Below are positions 32,361 to 44,531 of a stretch of DNA of 64,000 nucleotides, piece after piece. Position numbers and translations under genes: made by a program. Source of the stretch: Tolypeutes matacus (taxonomy: Eukaryota; Chordata; Mammalia; Cingulata; Chlamyphoridae); NCBI GenBank assembly GCA_026826555.1, contig JAKSZT010054399.1:7944051-8008050 (forward strand). The letters are read 5' to 3'. The stretch's first letter is position 1, and each line of letters begins with the position of its first letter. The notes beneath the pieces are model-generated. The model was not told the DNA's origin. It saw only the letters and a program-made list of their open reading frames with translations, and ran no database searches.

Positions 32361-35300
32361 GACTTCCATTATTGAAATCCTTACTAAAATTAGAGTTACT
32401 ACTTGCTTAACAGTCCAGCTTCCAGACCTGACTAAAAATTCAGGCTACAAGGACTTTGCCCATCACTTTATCTTCAATCTCAGAATGAGACTTCCGTATC
32501 ATAGATGTCTAATAAATATTTGTGGAATAAATTAATAAGTACCTAAATTATGAAATATAGATAGTGATAGGCATCTTGATCTATTGATTAAAGTATGTTG
32601 GGTCTACACAGTATAAAATACAGAATGGGATAACTATTGCATCCAAGGGAAGAAAAATTGTGTTTAAAATATTTCTGGCCTTGAGGGATGAAAATTGATG
32701 TATGTAATTGAATGTATAATCAAGTTTAAAAATTATTTGAAGAATATTCCCTTGAATTTAGCTTTGAATTACATGTTTGCAATTTAGCACCATCAGGACA
32801 ATTATTCACTTGGCCTTATCAGGCAGTTCATTTCCAAATTTGATTAATTTTTTTTTTTTTCCTGCTGAATCGAGTGCCCATTTGACTTCATTGGCCAACT
32901 TGGTATTAAAAGAGGTTTGGAAACAGGTCTGGATCTTTCTTCATCCTTGAAAGTGTAAACTGAAGCCACCTTAGCTCATATTCATATGTAGCAAGTGAAA
33001 TGAATCAGTGCTGAGACAACTCCTAGGTTCAATTGATAGGGCTCATTTATTTGGCAAATCCTTACAGCAAATATTTGAAAATATTTGTGTATAGCATCTT
33101 ATTGTCACTGTTAGACCATTTAACCTACCTGTTTTTGAAGCCCTGTACTTATAATAATTCTAATAGGCCTAATTGTATCAAAGATTATACATATAATTCA
33201 GGAGAAAACAATTTTGTAATCATTGTTGCAGCTTCTTGCAAGTTTTTAAAAGAAATTAATTGAAAATAAATTTGAGCATTAGTCACTTCCCTTATGGGGT
33301 TAGGATACAAAGCACTAAATCAAATCAAAATGAGCTACTTCATTCATTTGCTAACGATTTTATGACTTACGTGGAAGGGAAAAGTGTAACTGGGTTAACA
33401 AAACTATTGCAAATTTCACAAAACACATGAGTTTAAATCATAAGGTTTATGACCCCAATTATCAATTAATGATAAATAATCTTAATAAAGAGATGACTTG
33501 AAGTATAAATACATTTGCTCATTTAGGGGAGGGATTAAACCAGGCAAACTAGTTTCAAGATAGTTGTTGCTGTAATCTAGGCAGATGGGCCCCAAACTGA
33601 ATTATTAGAAAGGGAAGAAAAACGGATCCCACTGTTGCTTTAATTGGTTTTTAGCTGCTATTATGAGCAGCAGTGTTGATTATGATAATTATTTAGGGCT
33701 TCAGTTTCTGCCCCCTAAAGCTTCCCAAAAAATGGGTCCCTAATTTCACTTAAGATGAACATTTTATCCAGTTACAGTTAAACAATTGATGTAAATTGCT
33801 TTACAATTGACTCAGCGGCTACAATTGGTAATAATTGAGAAGATAGCATATTATGGTCACATTTAGTAACCATGAATAAGCCTGACTTTCAATTCTTTGT
33901 CCAAGGAAACATTCTTTATCTGGGTATGTCTGGCACAAAAAATATTGTTGGGAGGAAGTTTCTACAATTGTCTTTAAATACATTAGGTATGCCTGCACCT
34001 TAGTTCCTGAATTGAAGTTGCCAGTATTCAGAACAATTATAACAGGCCATGATTGTCTTAAATTAAATAGATAATTGATGTATTTAGCACTCAATGGATT
34101 CTATTATTCAGTGCCTTAAGCTGCCAACTGGGACAGGAGACAGTTCATCTGAAAATTTTGGTTATCTCCATTCAGCCTTGAGAATGTTAGGGGTCTGAGC
34201 AAATAGAATTATTTGGCCCATTTACAGGTGAAGATTGTTTTTGTTTGGTTGTTTTGTTTTTAATTCCAGAAAGCTTCATATCTAGGAATCCTTTTCGGGA
34301 ACTCTAATTTATGAATGATTACTAAAAATCAGGATTAAAATAGATACATGATAGTTCTTTTTAGTGACTCTTTATACAATTAAGCACACTCATTGCTGTG
34401 TACTGACATTATTCAATAGAACATGTTGCATTCCTTTGTGTAAACAATGTCTAAATATCCTTTATGTAGCACATGTGGCTCACCAGGTAAAACAAGAAAG
34501 CTCAAAATAAACCTGCTTTCAGAGACTTTGGAGCCATGTCAAATGGACTAAAGCAAGTATGACTCTGTAATTCACTGGCCATACATTCAACTTAAAAGTA
34601 AAATTGCTGTTATTAATAATTGCCCCAGGAAAATTGCATAAGGTGGGGCTGTCCCAGGCAAATGGGGACTGTAACTTTCTTCCAAAGAATTTATAGATCG
34701 TCTGTTCCCCCCTTTGTCATATCTCATTTTATAATGCAAGCTACATTTCTCCTGTGACAGCTCTGCTCTTGTTATAGCACCCACTTAGAATCGTTTCCTG
34801 TGCTATGTTGCTGATTCTGTGCTATTTCATCCGGGCTTTGTGATAAAAATCAAGCCTTAGTAGGTGGCTGGTGGGAAGTTGGATTATAGACTAAGATTCT
34901 GCAGATGCCGACACCCCATTCAGCAGTCAGCCTCGCAGCCTCGTTCTTAGCTGCAACAGACTCTAATCAACTGAGCTGATAGTTTATAGTTTAAGATTAA
35001 GCTTCTCTAAACATAGTTCCCTATGATAACGTCAAACTTCAAAGGGAGACAGAGAGAGAAGTTGATCATGGACTGAATAAGAGATAAATATATATGTGTG
35101 TATGTGTGTGTTTTTCTTCTCTGGAAGCTTGGTTACCATGACACACATCTTCATGCAGAGACTTCCACTGGGTCCTGAGCACCGAACATCAATGAGTGCA
35201 TGATGAGTAATGCTGGGTGGGGTTGATGCTTCGGCTTCTTTGCCGCATCTTGTAGGCTGGCAGAAATCAGGCCAGTTGAGGGACTGCTATAAAGCCCTCC

Positions 35301-37560
35301 CTTTTTAAAAAATCTGTGCTGAGTCTGTGCTGCTTAGCTCTTCAGCTTGCATCCCAGCAGCCTTTCATGCCAAACCTGGTGATTATTTTAGGTCCCTGAG
35401 CTGCAAGCATAATTATCTGCCATGCTCTTGGGGGCTCTTGAGAGGAAGGTGGAGAGAAGAATACTGGATGAAGGAGTTAGGCATTTCTTTGGTGGTATTC
35501 CTGGGGGCACTGAGGTGGAGGATGCCCATTTACCAATTGTTGGGGTTGGGGGGGTCAGAGGTCTGAAGTTTAAAATCGAATGTTGACCAGTGGTAAGGTC
35601 AAATATTAAAAATGAAATAGGCAATTATATTTCATATAGAGAAGATTTGTAAAATACACAGAGATACCATGCTATTTTCATTTAGACAGCACTTTGCTTT
35701 TAGTTCAATCATATCCATAATTGTTGGTCATTTAACTCATGGGTTTGTCATATGTTTGGAAAGAAGATCCAGAGTTCTGCAAGATCAATTTCCACTGACA
35801 ACAGTGAAAAATTATACTATTCTTAAAACATCTATAAGAAGTGGCCTATGAGAACATATCATATCATTAACTATATGAAAAGATAGAGCCTGTGGCTGGC
35901 AGAGCAAAATGCAATCTGATATTATCCAGTCACTTGAATAATATAAAGAGTTAAAATAGATAATCCTAACTTCAAATTCCATTTATCTATAGAAATTAAC
36001 TTAGCTAATTTAGTAACAAATGACCAGAGATAAAGGGGAAAAAATATGTCAAATGAAAAATAAACGGATGAATGATGAAATATTAGATCAGTATGATTTC
36101 ATGATTATTACAGAAAAGTAAATAGAAATCCTTTGATTATTTACATTTCTGGCTCGCTTCCATAATGTGTCATCTGTTACCATTTCTGTTTAGAGAAAAC
36201 ATTGTTTTTGTAAAAAAACATACTTGTGATGAAAAATTAAATCCATGAAACAGGATTTCATTACAAAATAAACTTGTAGATTCATTACCCTTGGCAGGTT
36301 TTTCTACAATAGCTTCATGTTTCTTAGAGACAAAAATATGGTGGTGGACCTTTTTTATTTTTCTTTCAACAAGCCCCTTTCTGTATGTATCTTCCAAGGC
36401 ATTGAGAAAACATCTGAGACCAATCAGTTTCTATTTAACCAGGGGTTAATTTACTGCTATGCTAAGTGTTACCTATTTCTTTTTCTGGTAAAACAACTAA
36501 AAATAGGATTGTCTCTCGAACATTGACATATGTGATCAGGCTAACGCAGTAATGTGTGGCATACTTATTGCAAAATAAGTTACTGCAATCCAAAAAATAG
36601 TCAGTGTAGAGAAAACAGAACAGGGCTGCGTGATTGTGGGGTGCCAGGGTAAGGTTTTTGCATTAGAATATATATTGCATCCATAAAGCTTTCTTTTCAG
36701 AAATGTAATTAGCTTTTTTAGGAACTGGTAAATATAGTCCATAGAACACCCATGGGATCTCCAGATAGCCATGTTTATTCCCACATGTCTCTGAGAATCA
36801 TAAATGGTTTTCTTCCTCTGAAATGGATTAGGACAAATTACATTAGGACATGATTGGGAATCTGATTAAGGTGGAACCACAGGTTTTTTGTGTGTTATTT
36901 TATTTATTTTATTTTTTTTTACCCCTCTGGGATGACCATGTTTTCATATAACAAGGAGAAGACAAAAAAGCCTTTGGCAAGATGTTTCAAAGACATGTTC
37001 TCATATGCACATAAAAAAGAATTTTCATGCTAATTCAAAAATTGGTTCATACCTATAATTTCTGTGGCTAGCCAAGACAAAGCTCGAAGCACAACCTGCT
37101 CTGGCAGAGAGCAAATTTCAGAGACTGATTTGTGCTTCCAATGAAAGCTTGTGAAAAAGGAATTTCCATGCATTTTTCTCCAGGAGAGAGGAGCCCAGTT
37201 GAAAGGATTTCCCTGTAACTAAAAATCTTCAGGAAAGAAAGAAAAGTTACTTCATAATTGGCAATACTTAAGGCAATTAAATCTCTTTACACTGTTTTGT
37301 AAAATAAAGAGTCAACCAGAAGTTACTGCATGTAAGGTCTTATGAAACAAAGACTGGTGACAAATATTTGACCTTAACTAGAACTTGGAGCATGGAGAGT
37401 GATGAACGGATTTTGACAGCAAGAGAATATGAAATCATAGAAATGATTCATTTTCCCGGAAATTTTAAAACGAAGATCTGAAACAGAAGTGAACTATTTT
37501 CAAGTTATTGATAACAAAAGTTTCATACACATGCTTAGATTCTCAGTTGGAATGCCAGAT
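32361..37560. other. Long repeat-poor stretch, candidate regulatory DNA
   Basis: In about 5.2 kb I recognise essentially no transposable element, which is unusual for this window. Bases 33640-34200 and 34890-35100 are rich in ACAATTG, TAAT and ATTA cores in non-repetitive sequence. Open frames (up to 91 codons) have no recognisable domain. Long repeat-poor segments in otherwise repeat-rich AT DNA often mark constrained non-coding sequence; that is an inference here. Confidence 0.45.
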
Positions 37561-37733
37561 CAGTCATTTTCACACTTTGCTTAATATTAGAATCACCTGA
37601 GAGCATTTAAAAATCACCATGTCCAGGTCATACTCCAGATCGATTAATAACAATCTCTAAGAATGGGACCTGATATCAACATTTTAAGAAGAAGAATGCA
37701 CAGGTGATTCCATTGTATGTTTGAGACCCAGTG
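37561..37733 (+). mobile_element. MER5-type hAT element
   Basis: It starts 'cagtcattttcacactttg', then 'attagaatcacctgagagcatttaaaaatc', 'ccaggtcatactccagat' and 'cacaggtgattcca', and ends 'gtttgagacccagtg'. This is a full-length but diverged MER5-like element. Confidence 0.75.
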
Positions 37734-38189
37734 CCCTAACACCTTACCATGATCCAGCAACTAGAGAGTTAAATACTGGAACAGCAAAATCCTCCAAGTT
37801 CTGCTTTCTTTTCTAGATTCAGTGTTTATTCTGATTGGTGTATGACCATTCCATATAAGTTATTAAATATATTTTGAGTATTACCCCTGGTGTAATGTCC
37901 CTAAATGTATGGTACACATACAATGATGTTTGACCAATACTAAGGCCATATGACTATGATTTTCCTAGTTCTAATCATTGGGTCATTTGTTTCAGTTACA
38001 GCCAATTCAGCTAGAACCCTGAAAAACTGTCTTTTTCTTTTCAGCCCCAATTTCCTCTGAGAGCTGGATCCTACCTTTTACACTAGTGGCCGTTGGTTAT
38101 GACCCTGCTTTCCGCAGATTTATCAACCTGAGCCAAGGCATTGCTGTCCATCTTGGATTTTGACATTTCCAATCACTTGCACTTGCTAT
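37734..38189. other. Single-copy DNA, nothing assigned
   Basis: No gene or repeat was recognised. Confidence 0.4.
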
Positions 38190-38414
38190 TACACCCAACC
38201 CAACCTTTTTTTTTTTTTTTTTTTCAGGTACTGGAGGTTGAACGTGGGACTTTGTATAAGGGAAGCCACATCGACTTTCCTGAGTTGGTTTTTTGGCTTG
38301 TTTTGCTTGTTTGTTTTTGATTTTTCAGGTGGCACTGGACACCGAACCCAGGACCACCCATGTGGGAAGTGAGCACTCAACCGCTTGAGCCACATCTGTT
38401 CCCTATACCCAATC
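38190..38414 (-). mobile_element. DAS SINE dimer, reverse
   Basis: A T run at about 38206-38224 (the A tail in reverse) is followed by two tRNA-like units. The right unit shows the reverse of a B box (cgaacccaggacc) and an A box (ccgcttgagccacat). An A/C-rich linker separates the units. Flanks tacacccaacc (38190-38200) and tatacccaatc (38404-38414) form an imperfect 11-bp duplication with two mismatches, suggesting an older insertion than the other DAS copies here. Confidence 0.88.
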
Positions 38415-38904
38415 TTTGGATTGGAACTCCTTAGATATTTACACTGGCCCAAAGAGAGTTACAGGGCCACTAAGTAGAGTAGCACTGGTTGTGTTCTTCA
38501 TGAATCTAGGGTACACCATTCATATCTGTAGTCATTGTAGATTTTTCTCTGTCATCCAACGGTGCTCTACAAGTCCTTTTGGATTTAGTCAGTTGGACTG
38601 AATGTTGCTCTCTTAGCAAGACCCTAGAGGTCAACTGGTTTCTCCAGTCTTGGCTTATTTTCTCTCCTTGACCCTACTGCTGAGGTTTCAGTGGCTTCAT
38701 GACCCAAGCCCCCTGAGTTATATTTAACACTGGAAAAATAAAACACTCACTTTGGATAAGAACTTGCAATGTTTTCCTTCAGAACTTTCCTAAAGTACAG
38801 GTGTTGGATAAGATAAACTGAAAACTTGAATGATGTGTAATAATTAGCTCAAGAGCATCATAAATCAATTATCAAAATATATATATTATGGCCCTGATCA
38901 TAAT
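38415..38904. other. Single-copy DNA, nothing assigned
   Basis: A 61-codon frame at 38416-38601 has no recognisable domain. No repeat was recognised. Confidence 0.35.
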
Positions 38905-39601
38905 GCCAGAGTATAAGCTTCAGGGTTTCATCTCCCCACAGAAGCTTTGAACACCCAGCAAGAAATGGCAGAAACATCCTTCTCAATGTGCCAGAAAACA
39001 GTTAAAGTACTGCAGTAACAGGGCGAGTACTTAATCAAGCAAAAGGCATCTAAAAGCAGTGGCTTCTTAGCTGGCTCCACCTCCCATCCCTTCACTGGTT
39101 CAGTGTGGAGTCAGCCCACACTCCCAGTCCTGGTTCCAGAGGTAGCAGAATAACCCTCATGCATATACTGGTAGCATGTATGTCTGGCCCTGTCTGTCTT
39201 GTGGTGGCCTGTGGGACTGAACTAGGGCATTCATCATAGGTTCACTGTCCCAGAACTTGCCATATGTGTAGAAGGCAGCTCACAAAGCTCTCCTACAGAA
39301 TGCTAGGGATGACAGTAATAACGTGGCTGCTTGGAGCATAGGATTGCTGGCTGTGGCACATCCAGTGCAGTGCCTTGGACTGTGAGGAAACTGTTTTCTA
39401 GGGAAGAGGGCATATCTGTAACTATGTAAAAGGGGAATTCCTAGGGACAGTGCACATGCCCAAGCCAAGGCACATGTGCAGAAAGAACCATAGAGGTTTT
39501 TACACTTTAGCCTTGAGCTATTCTCTAAACTTATTGTATGGATAAACTTTGAAGGAGTGCACTTCCAAAAGTCAATCTGCAAAGACTGGAAAAGGTGTTT
39601 T

Positions 39602-39742
39602 CTTTTGTTTCCTTCCTCTTCCTCTTCCTCCTCTTCCTCCTCCTTCATTCTCCTTTTCTTCTTCTTCTTCCTCCTCCTCTTCATACTCCTTTTCCCCTGT
39701 TCCTCCTCCTCCTCCTCCTCCTCTGCCTTCTTCTTCCTTAGC
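39602..39742. repeat. Polypyrimidine tract (TCC/TTC)n
   Basis: About 140 bases are almost purely C and T, mainly TCC and TTC units, inside the HAL1 element between its 5' part and ORF1. Open frames of 71-134 codons crossing it are Ser, Pro, Leu and Phe or Glu, Lys and Arg runs without coding meaning. Confidence 0.93.
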
Positions 39743-40706
39743 TCCTTTCTTTCAAGGAAATCTCTGTCATAACATTAGCTGGATACAAGCTTAAGGAACA
39801 GATGCCTTAGACTTTAAATTCCAATGATAACACATTAAAATATCAAAATGTCCAGGTTTGCACAGAAGATTACAAAACATACAAAGAAACATGAAGTGAT
39901 GGCTTAGGAAAAAGAGATTAAAACATTAGATGCCATCAATAAGGAGGACCAGACCTGAGGCATGGCAAAGACTTAAAAAAAAAAAAAAAATGTTCCTAAA
40001 TATGCTCAGAGAACTAAAGGAAAACATGGACAAAAAAAAAAAAAAAAACTAAAGGAAATTAGGAAATTGATAAATACACACAAAAAATTATCAATAGCAA
40101 GATAGAAATTATGAAAAGGAACCAAATAGAGTTGAAGACCATAGTAACAGAAATAAAACCTTTCAAGAGGGGTTAAACAGCAGATTGGAACTATCAGAAG
40201 CAAGAATCAGTGAACTTAAAGTGAAGCTATTGAAATCATCCAGTTTGAGGAGCAAAAAGAAGAAAGAATGAAGAAAAGTAAACGGAGCCTGAGGAACCTG
40301 TAGGATATCAACAAATGTACCAATATACATATTATGTGAGTCTCAGAGGAAAAGAAAGAAAGAAAAGGGCAGAGAGAATACTCAAAGAAATACTGGCTGA
40401 AAATTTACTAAATTTAACAAAAGATATGAATTTATATGTTCAAGACATTCATCAGGATAATCTGAAATAGACCCATACCAGGCCATATTATAATCAAACC
40501 ATCAAATGCCAAAATAAATAGAGAATCCTGAAAGTTGCAGGAGAGAAGCAATATGTAAAGTATAGGGTGAGCCTCAATAAGATTAAATGCCAACTTCTCA
40601 TCAGAAACCATGGAACCAAGAGAGCTGTAGGAAGGCATATTTAAAGTGCTGCCAGCAAAAAAAAATGCTGCCCAAGAATTCTTTATCTCATAAAACTATT
40701 TTTCAA

Positions 40707-40938
40707 AAATGAGGGAGATGGGGAATGGATGTAGCTCAAGTGGTTGAGTGCCTGCTTATGATGTACAAGGTCCCTGGTTAAATCCCCAGTACCTCCTAAC
40801 AAAAACAAACAAACAAAACAACTCTCATTGAGAAGCGGATGTAGCTCAGTGGTTGAGCACTTGCTTTCCATGTATGAGGTCCTGGGTTCAATCCCTGGTA
40901 TCTCCAAAAAGAAAAAAAAAAAAAAAAGAAATGAGGGA
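40707..40938 (+). mobile_element. DAS SINE dimer inside HAL1
   Basis: aaatgaggga occurs at 40707-40716 and 40929-40938. The 212 bases between hold two tRNA-Ala-like monomers joined by an A/C-rich linker. Monomer 1 has tagctcaagtgg and a decayed B box (ggttaaatccc). Monomer 2 has tagctcagtgg and ggttcaatccc and an A tail. The target is the ORF1 region of the HAL1, so this SINE is younger than the HAL1. Confidence 0.93.
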
Positions 40939-41207
40939 AAGAATAAGATATTCCCAGATAAACAAAAGCTGGGGGAATTCATTACCACTTGACCAGCCCT
41001 ACAAGAGATGCTAAAGGATATCCTACAGGTTGAAAAGAGAGGACACTAGACAATTGACTGAAGCCACAGGAAGAAATAAAGATCTCCAGTAAGGGTAATC
41101 ACATTGGTAAATATAAATGCCAATACTATTGTATTTTTGGTTTGTAAATCCCCCTTTTACTTTCTACAGTATCTAAAAGGCAAATGCATAAAATGTAATT
41201 ATAAATT

Positions 41208-41236
41208 ATACATTAGGTTTAGGACTCCTAATGTAT
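41208..41236. other. Perfect 10-bp inverted repeat (hairpin)
   Basis: atacattagg at 41208-41217 pairs with cctaatgtat at 41227-41236 around a 9-base loop. It lies in the HAL1 3' UTR. Its function is unknown and it may be chance. Confidence 0.7.
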
Positions 41237-41845
41237 AAACATGTAATTTGTGAGAAGAACTACAAGAAGGTAGGGGATGGAAGGGTATAAGGACATAGTT
41301 TGTATATACTATTGAAGTTAAGTTGGTATCAAAGCAAACAGGGTTGTTATAGATTTAGGATGCCAAAATTAAACCCCATGGTAAGTACAAGGAAAATATT
41401 GGAGAGTATGCAAGCTCATAGCCTCCGACAGTAGATGTTGTCAGGGGTGAGTTTCAGGTGAATGGGGAGCTAATGCATAATGGGTGTAAGGTTTCTGTTT
41501 TGGGAGATGGGAAACTTTTAGTTTTGGCAGGTGGTGGTTGGAAGTGGTTGACATGAGAAGGTTTATGTTGTATATATGTTCCTACCATTAAAACTAGAAA
41601 GGACAATAAAGTGACAATGACAATTAAATGCACTATTGATCCTGAATGGGATCTAATAAAGAAGAAAAGGCTCAAAATGATATTGCTGGGACATATGAAA
41701 AATTGCAATATAGACTACAAGCTTTGTAGCAATGTTAAATTTCCTGAACTTGGCTGCAGGTCTTAGAAAATGGACATGGTAGTATTAAGTGTTCAAGGAA
41801 CATTATATATACAACTGACATTCAAGTGTTCAGAGAATGGATATA

Positions 41846-41919
41846 TAGATAGATAGATAGATAGATACATAGATACATACATACATACATACATACATAG
41901 GTACATAGGTACATAGATC
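41846..41919. repeat. (TAGA)n/(TACA)n microsatellite
   Basis: TAGA units are followed by TACA units and a short 'taggtaca' variant run. It sits in the 3' UTR of the HAL1. Confidence 0.93.
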
Positions 41920-42104
41920 AAGATATTGATAGAAGGATGGATAAATAGTTAGAATGATATAGCAAATATGGCAAAATGTTAAAATTGGTGCCTCTGGGTT
42001 TCTGGGGGAATGGGGTATGCTGGAGTTCTCTGTATGGGGTTTATAATATTTTTGTGACTATCCTGTAAGTTTGAAAATATTTCAAACCAAAAAGTTTAAA
42101 AATG

Positions 42105-43169
42105 AGGGCAATGAGAAAAAAATTTCATTTTTCAATATTTCTTCAATGACTTTCAACTGCTTAGCGGATCCCCTAAAGGTTTGAAAGTAGAATATTCTGC
42201 ATTGTGATTTGCTTGTAATATCAAGATTTAGTTCCTTGGACCATCTATTTTATACCAGTGCTACTTAAAATAGCATGTCAGCAAATGGTTTAGTACTGTT
42301 CTGTGATGAGCTAAAGTTATAAACCATTGTACCACTTCCTTCATTAAGAAATCTTGTTACAAAAACAATTGCCGAACTAAACTGTGACTTACATATTGGC
42401 ATAAACTCCTTATTGCATTAGACTACTAAAAAGAGTCCACAAACCAATACTAGTGCAGAGACTACACCTGGTGCCCTTATGACCTTGATAGATACCTATT
42501 GCTTCATTAAAAAAGATTTATTGCTCATTTGTTTATTCATTCATTCTATGAATATATGAACTGCACCTATATATTAGAGATGGAGAGATATAATCTTTGC
42601 CCTGGAGAAGTTTCAATTAAATTTTAACCTGGTCACAATTTGCAGTAAAATACCCTACTTATACTAAAGGAAAACAAGTTAATAAATTCAAGGACAGGAA
42701 GGGTTATTGCTCTCATTTATTGAAAATAGATATTTTATTTTTAAATTATAATTTTTCTTCAATTTAATCTTATGAATGGAAATGTTAGCACTTCAGAAGA
42801 ATCCAGTTATGTCCAAATATTAGGCAAGGCAAAAAGGTACTTGCGCCAGGCATGGAGTTTCACATTGTGATGATGATAAATTGATATGTTTTTCTCTTTT
42901 TGGTAACTTGGCATACAAAATCCAATAGTGGCTTATATTATATAAATGTGTGTAGATTTTAGAAACTACTCAGGTTGCTTAAAATATTTTCCCCCTCTTT
43001 TTATCTTGGCCTGTCATAGCCATACTTGCATTGTATATGTAAAATCTACATCCTGTATATTAATATACAATGCAAAATTATAGCTATAGGGACTGGACTA
43101 TTCAAAGATCATCTGACTGAACTAACTCTAAAATATAGTGCATAAAAATAATATACATTAATCATTCCC
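42105..43169. other. Single-copy AT-rich DNA, nothing assigned
   Basis: No gene or repeat was recognised. Confidence 0.4.
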
Positions 43170-43290
43170 TCCACCAGACTGGAATCTCATTGAACATAGA
43201 AATCATGCTTGATTTAGTTCTGTATCTTCCCTTGTTTCTACCACAGTACCTGGACCATAGTAACTGTTTAATTAATAGATGTTACATAAT
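43170..43290 (+). repeat. L2 LINE 3' end
   Basis: 'ccaccagactggaatctcattgaacatag', 'ttagttctgtatcttccc' and 'agtacctggaccatagtaactgtttaat' follow the L2 3' terminal order (actagaatgtaagctcc, tctgtt, tgcctggcacatagtagg-gctcaat). A short AAT run (43286-43303) forms the tail. Confidence 0.7.
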
Positions 43291-43311
43291 AATAATAATA
43301 ATATGACTAAT

Positions 43312-43470
43312 GGCACCAGTAATAATTTACATTCTTTATCACTTTTTAAATGTCAAGTTTTATGCTGAGTGATTTACATATATTAATTCTTTCATTTATC
43401 AAAAACTTTCTTTTTCTAGGTCTCATTATCATTCCCATGTTTCAGATGAAAAACTTGATCAAGTTTTTCA
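43312..43470 (-). repeat. MIR SINE
   Basis: 'aataatttacattctttatcac', 'atgctgagtgatttacatatattaattctttcattta' and 'cattcccatgtttcagatgaaaaact' match MIR in reverse. Confidence 0.65.
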
Positions 43471-44019
43471 AAAATGGAGTCAAATGCTAAAATTGATTTG
43501 AAAACAATTGCAGAATTACAATTCTGATTTAGAGGGAATCTTTCATTGATTTAGTTCTAACAAACTTCAGTATCTATATCTCTGCTTACTTTCTAATCCA
43601 GGAAGAAAGATCTGATTGGTTTAGCTTGGCTCAAGTGCTCACCCCATACAATAACTGGGTCAATGAAGTAAGATATTACAGTTTTTGCCTGCCTGACATC
43701 CCTTCTGTCTTATTCTGGTAAATGCATTTCAATTTTCCAATGAAGAACTACCCTTCACGACTATCAGTTCATGTCCCTCAATTCCCAGGGGGGAACCCTT
43801 GATTTATGCCTGGTGAATCTATGTCAATCCCAGGAGAGTTGCTGGATATTTTAGGTTAGTGGTGTTCTTTGTCAGCTCTGTCTATTACTAGCCACCTTTG
43901 CCAGTACGAGGGCGGAACCTGACCAAGAAAAACATCAATGCAGAAGCAAAAAGGAAAAACAAACTCCTTTAATGTTCATTGAGCGCTTGGATCTAACCAT
44001 GCCTGAATCTACCATAAAG
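43471..44019. other. Unassigned DNA
   Basis: A stretch near 43610-43665 ('ctgattggtttagcttggctcaagtgctcacccc') resembles a recurrent motif of old mammalian repeats, but I cannot name the family. Confidence 0.3.
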
Positions 44020-44531
44020 TTTTATTTATTGGCTTCAGCCAACAAATTTCCCTGTCCACCTTCATTAGTTTGACTTTGGTTTCTGTCATTGGTGATCAAA
44101 ATTGGGTAAGTGTGGTAGATGTGGAGACATACTGCCAGATTTCCCTTCAGAAGAAGACTCACTGCCATCTCCAAGGAGAGTCAGCAGGCATCCTCCAATT
44201 TACAGATCCTTCATGGTTTGCCTCACCTTCAAAGAGCTCCCTTTTCTGAGGTCATGCCCTGCCCAGGGCAGTCCAAATCCAATGACTAAACTGGAAAGAA
44301 ATAGACAGCCTAGGTATTTGGGTCCAATATGAGGAAATCTAACAGGTAATACTCATTCCAGATCTCCCTGCCCAGTTGGCAGCTATGTTATCATGTCTCC
44401 CTCACTGTTTAACCTTCTTCTATGCAATCCTGCATCATGCCCCTACACTTTGCAGGTGCTAATCTCTAATAAATATCTTGCACTCCAAACTCTGTCTCCA
44501 TGTTTGCTTCTGGAGAACCCAATGTGCAATA
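44020..44531 (+). mobile_element. ERVL-type solo LTR (boundaries approximate)
   Basis: The 3' part has a polyadenylation signal aataaa at 44468-44473, followed by 'tcttgcactccaaactctgtctcc' and the terminus 'ttgcttctggagaacccaatgtgcaa'. That is the R/U5 layout of ancient ERVL-group LTRs. No internal retroviral region is attached. The 5' edge is uncertain. A 76-codon frame inside (44102-44332) is not a gene. Confidence 0.5.

Larger units (their letters stand above)
38905..42104 (+). mobile_element. Near full-length HAL1 (half-L1) retrotransposon, SINE-interrupted
   Basis: The 5' UTR-like part (38905-39600) reads 'atctccccacagaagctttga', 'ggcagaaacatccttctca' and 'gtaacagggcgagtact'. A pyrimidine tract follows. 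Then comes an L1-ORF1-like region (about 39830-41050) with degenerate codons for the C-terminal ORF1 domain: 'tcatcagaaaccatgga', 'aagaattctttatctcat', 'ttcccagataaacaaaagctg' and 'ccagccctacaagagatgctaaag'. A 3' UTR follows directly, ending 'ctgtaagtttgaaaatatttcaaa' and an A-rich end near 42104. No endonuclease or reverse transcriptase region lies between ORF1 and the 3' UTR, which defines HAL1. Stops are frequent, so it is inactive. A DAS dimer at 40707-40938 splits the ORF1 region. Confidence 0.75.

Noticed and set aside
31960..32535. 191-codon open frame on the plus strand with Cys/Ser-rich protein
   Set aside because: It runs antisense through the DAS-III-type SINE, whose ends are set by an 11-bp target duplication. 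Overlapping frames in other registers (133 and 84 codons) are equally long, as expected for a GC-richer SINE.
39280..39684. 134-codon minus-strand frame beginning with a Lys/Arg/Glu-rich stretch
   Set aside because: The charged start is the polypyrimidine tract read in reverse, and the remainder is antisense to the HAL1 5' region.
40833..40907. tRNA-like sequence with good A and B boxes
   Set aside because: It is monomer 2 of a DAS SINE dimer, with A tail and target duplication. It is not a free-standing tRNA gene, and acceptor-stem pairing is not preserved.
41846..41919. Regularly spaced short repeats considered as a CRISPR-like array
   Set aside because: The units are 4-bp TAGA/TACA microsatellite repeats without spacers, and the host is a mammal.
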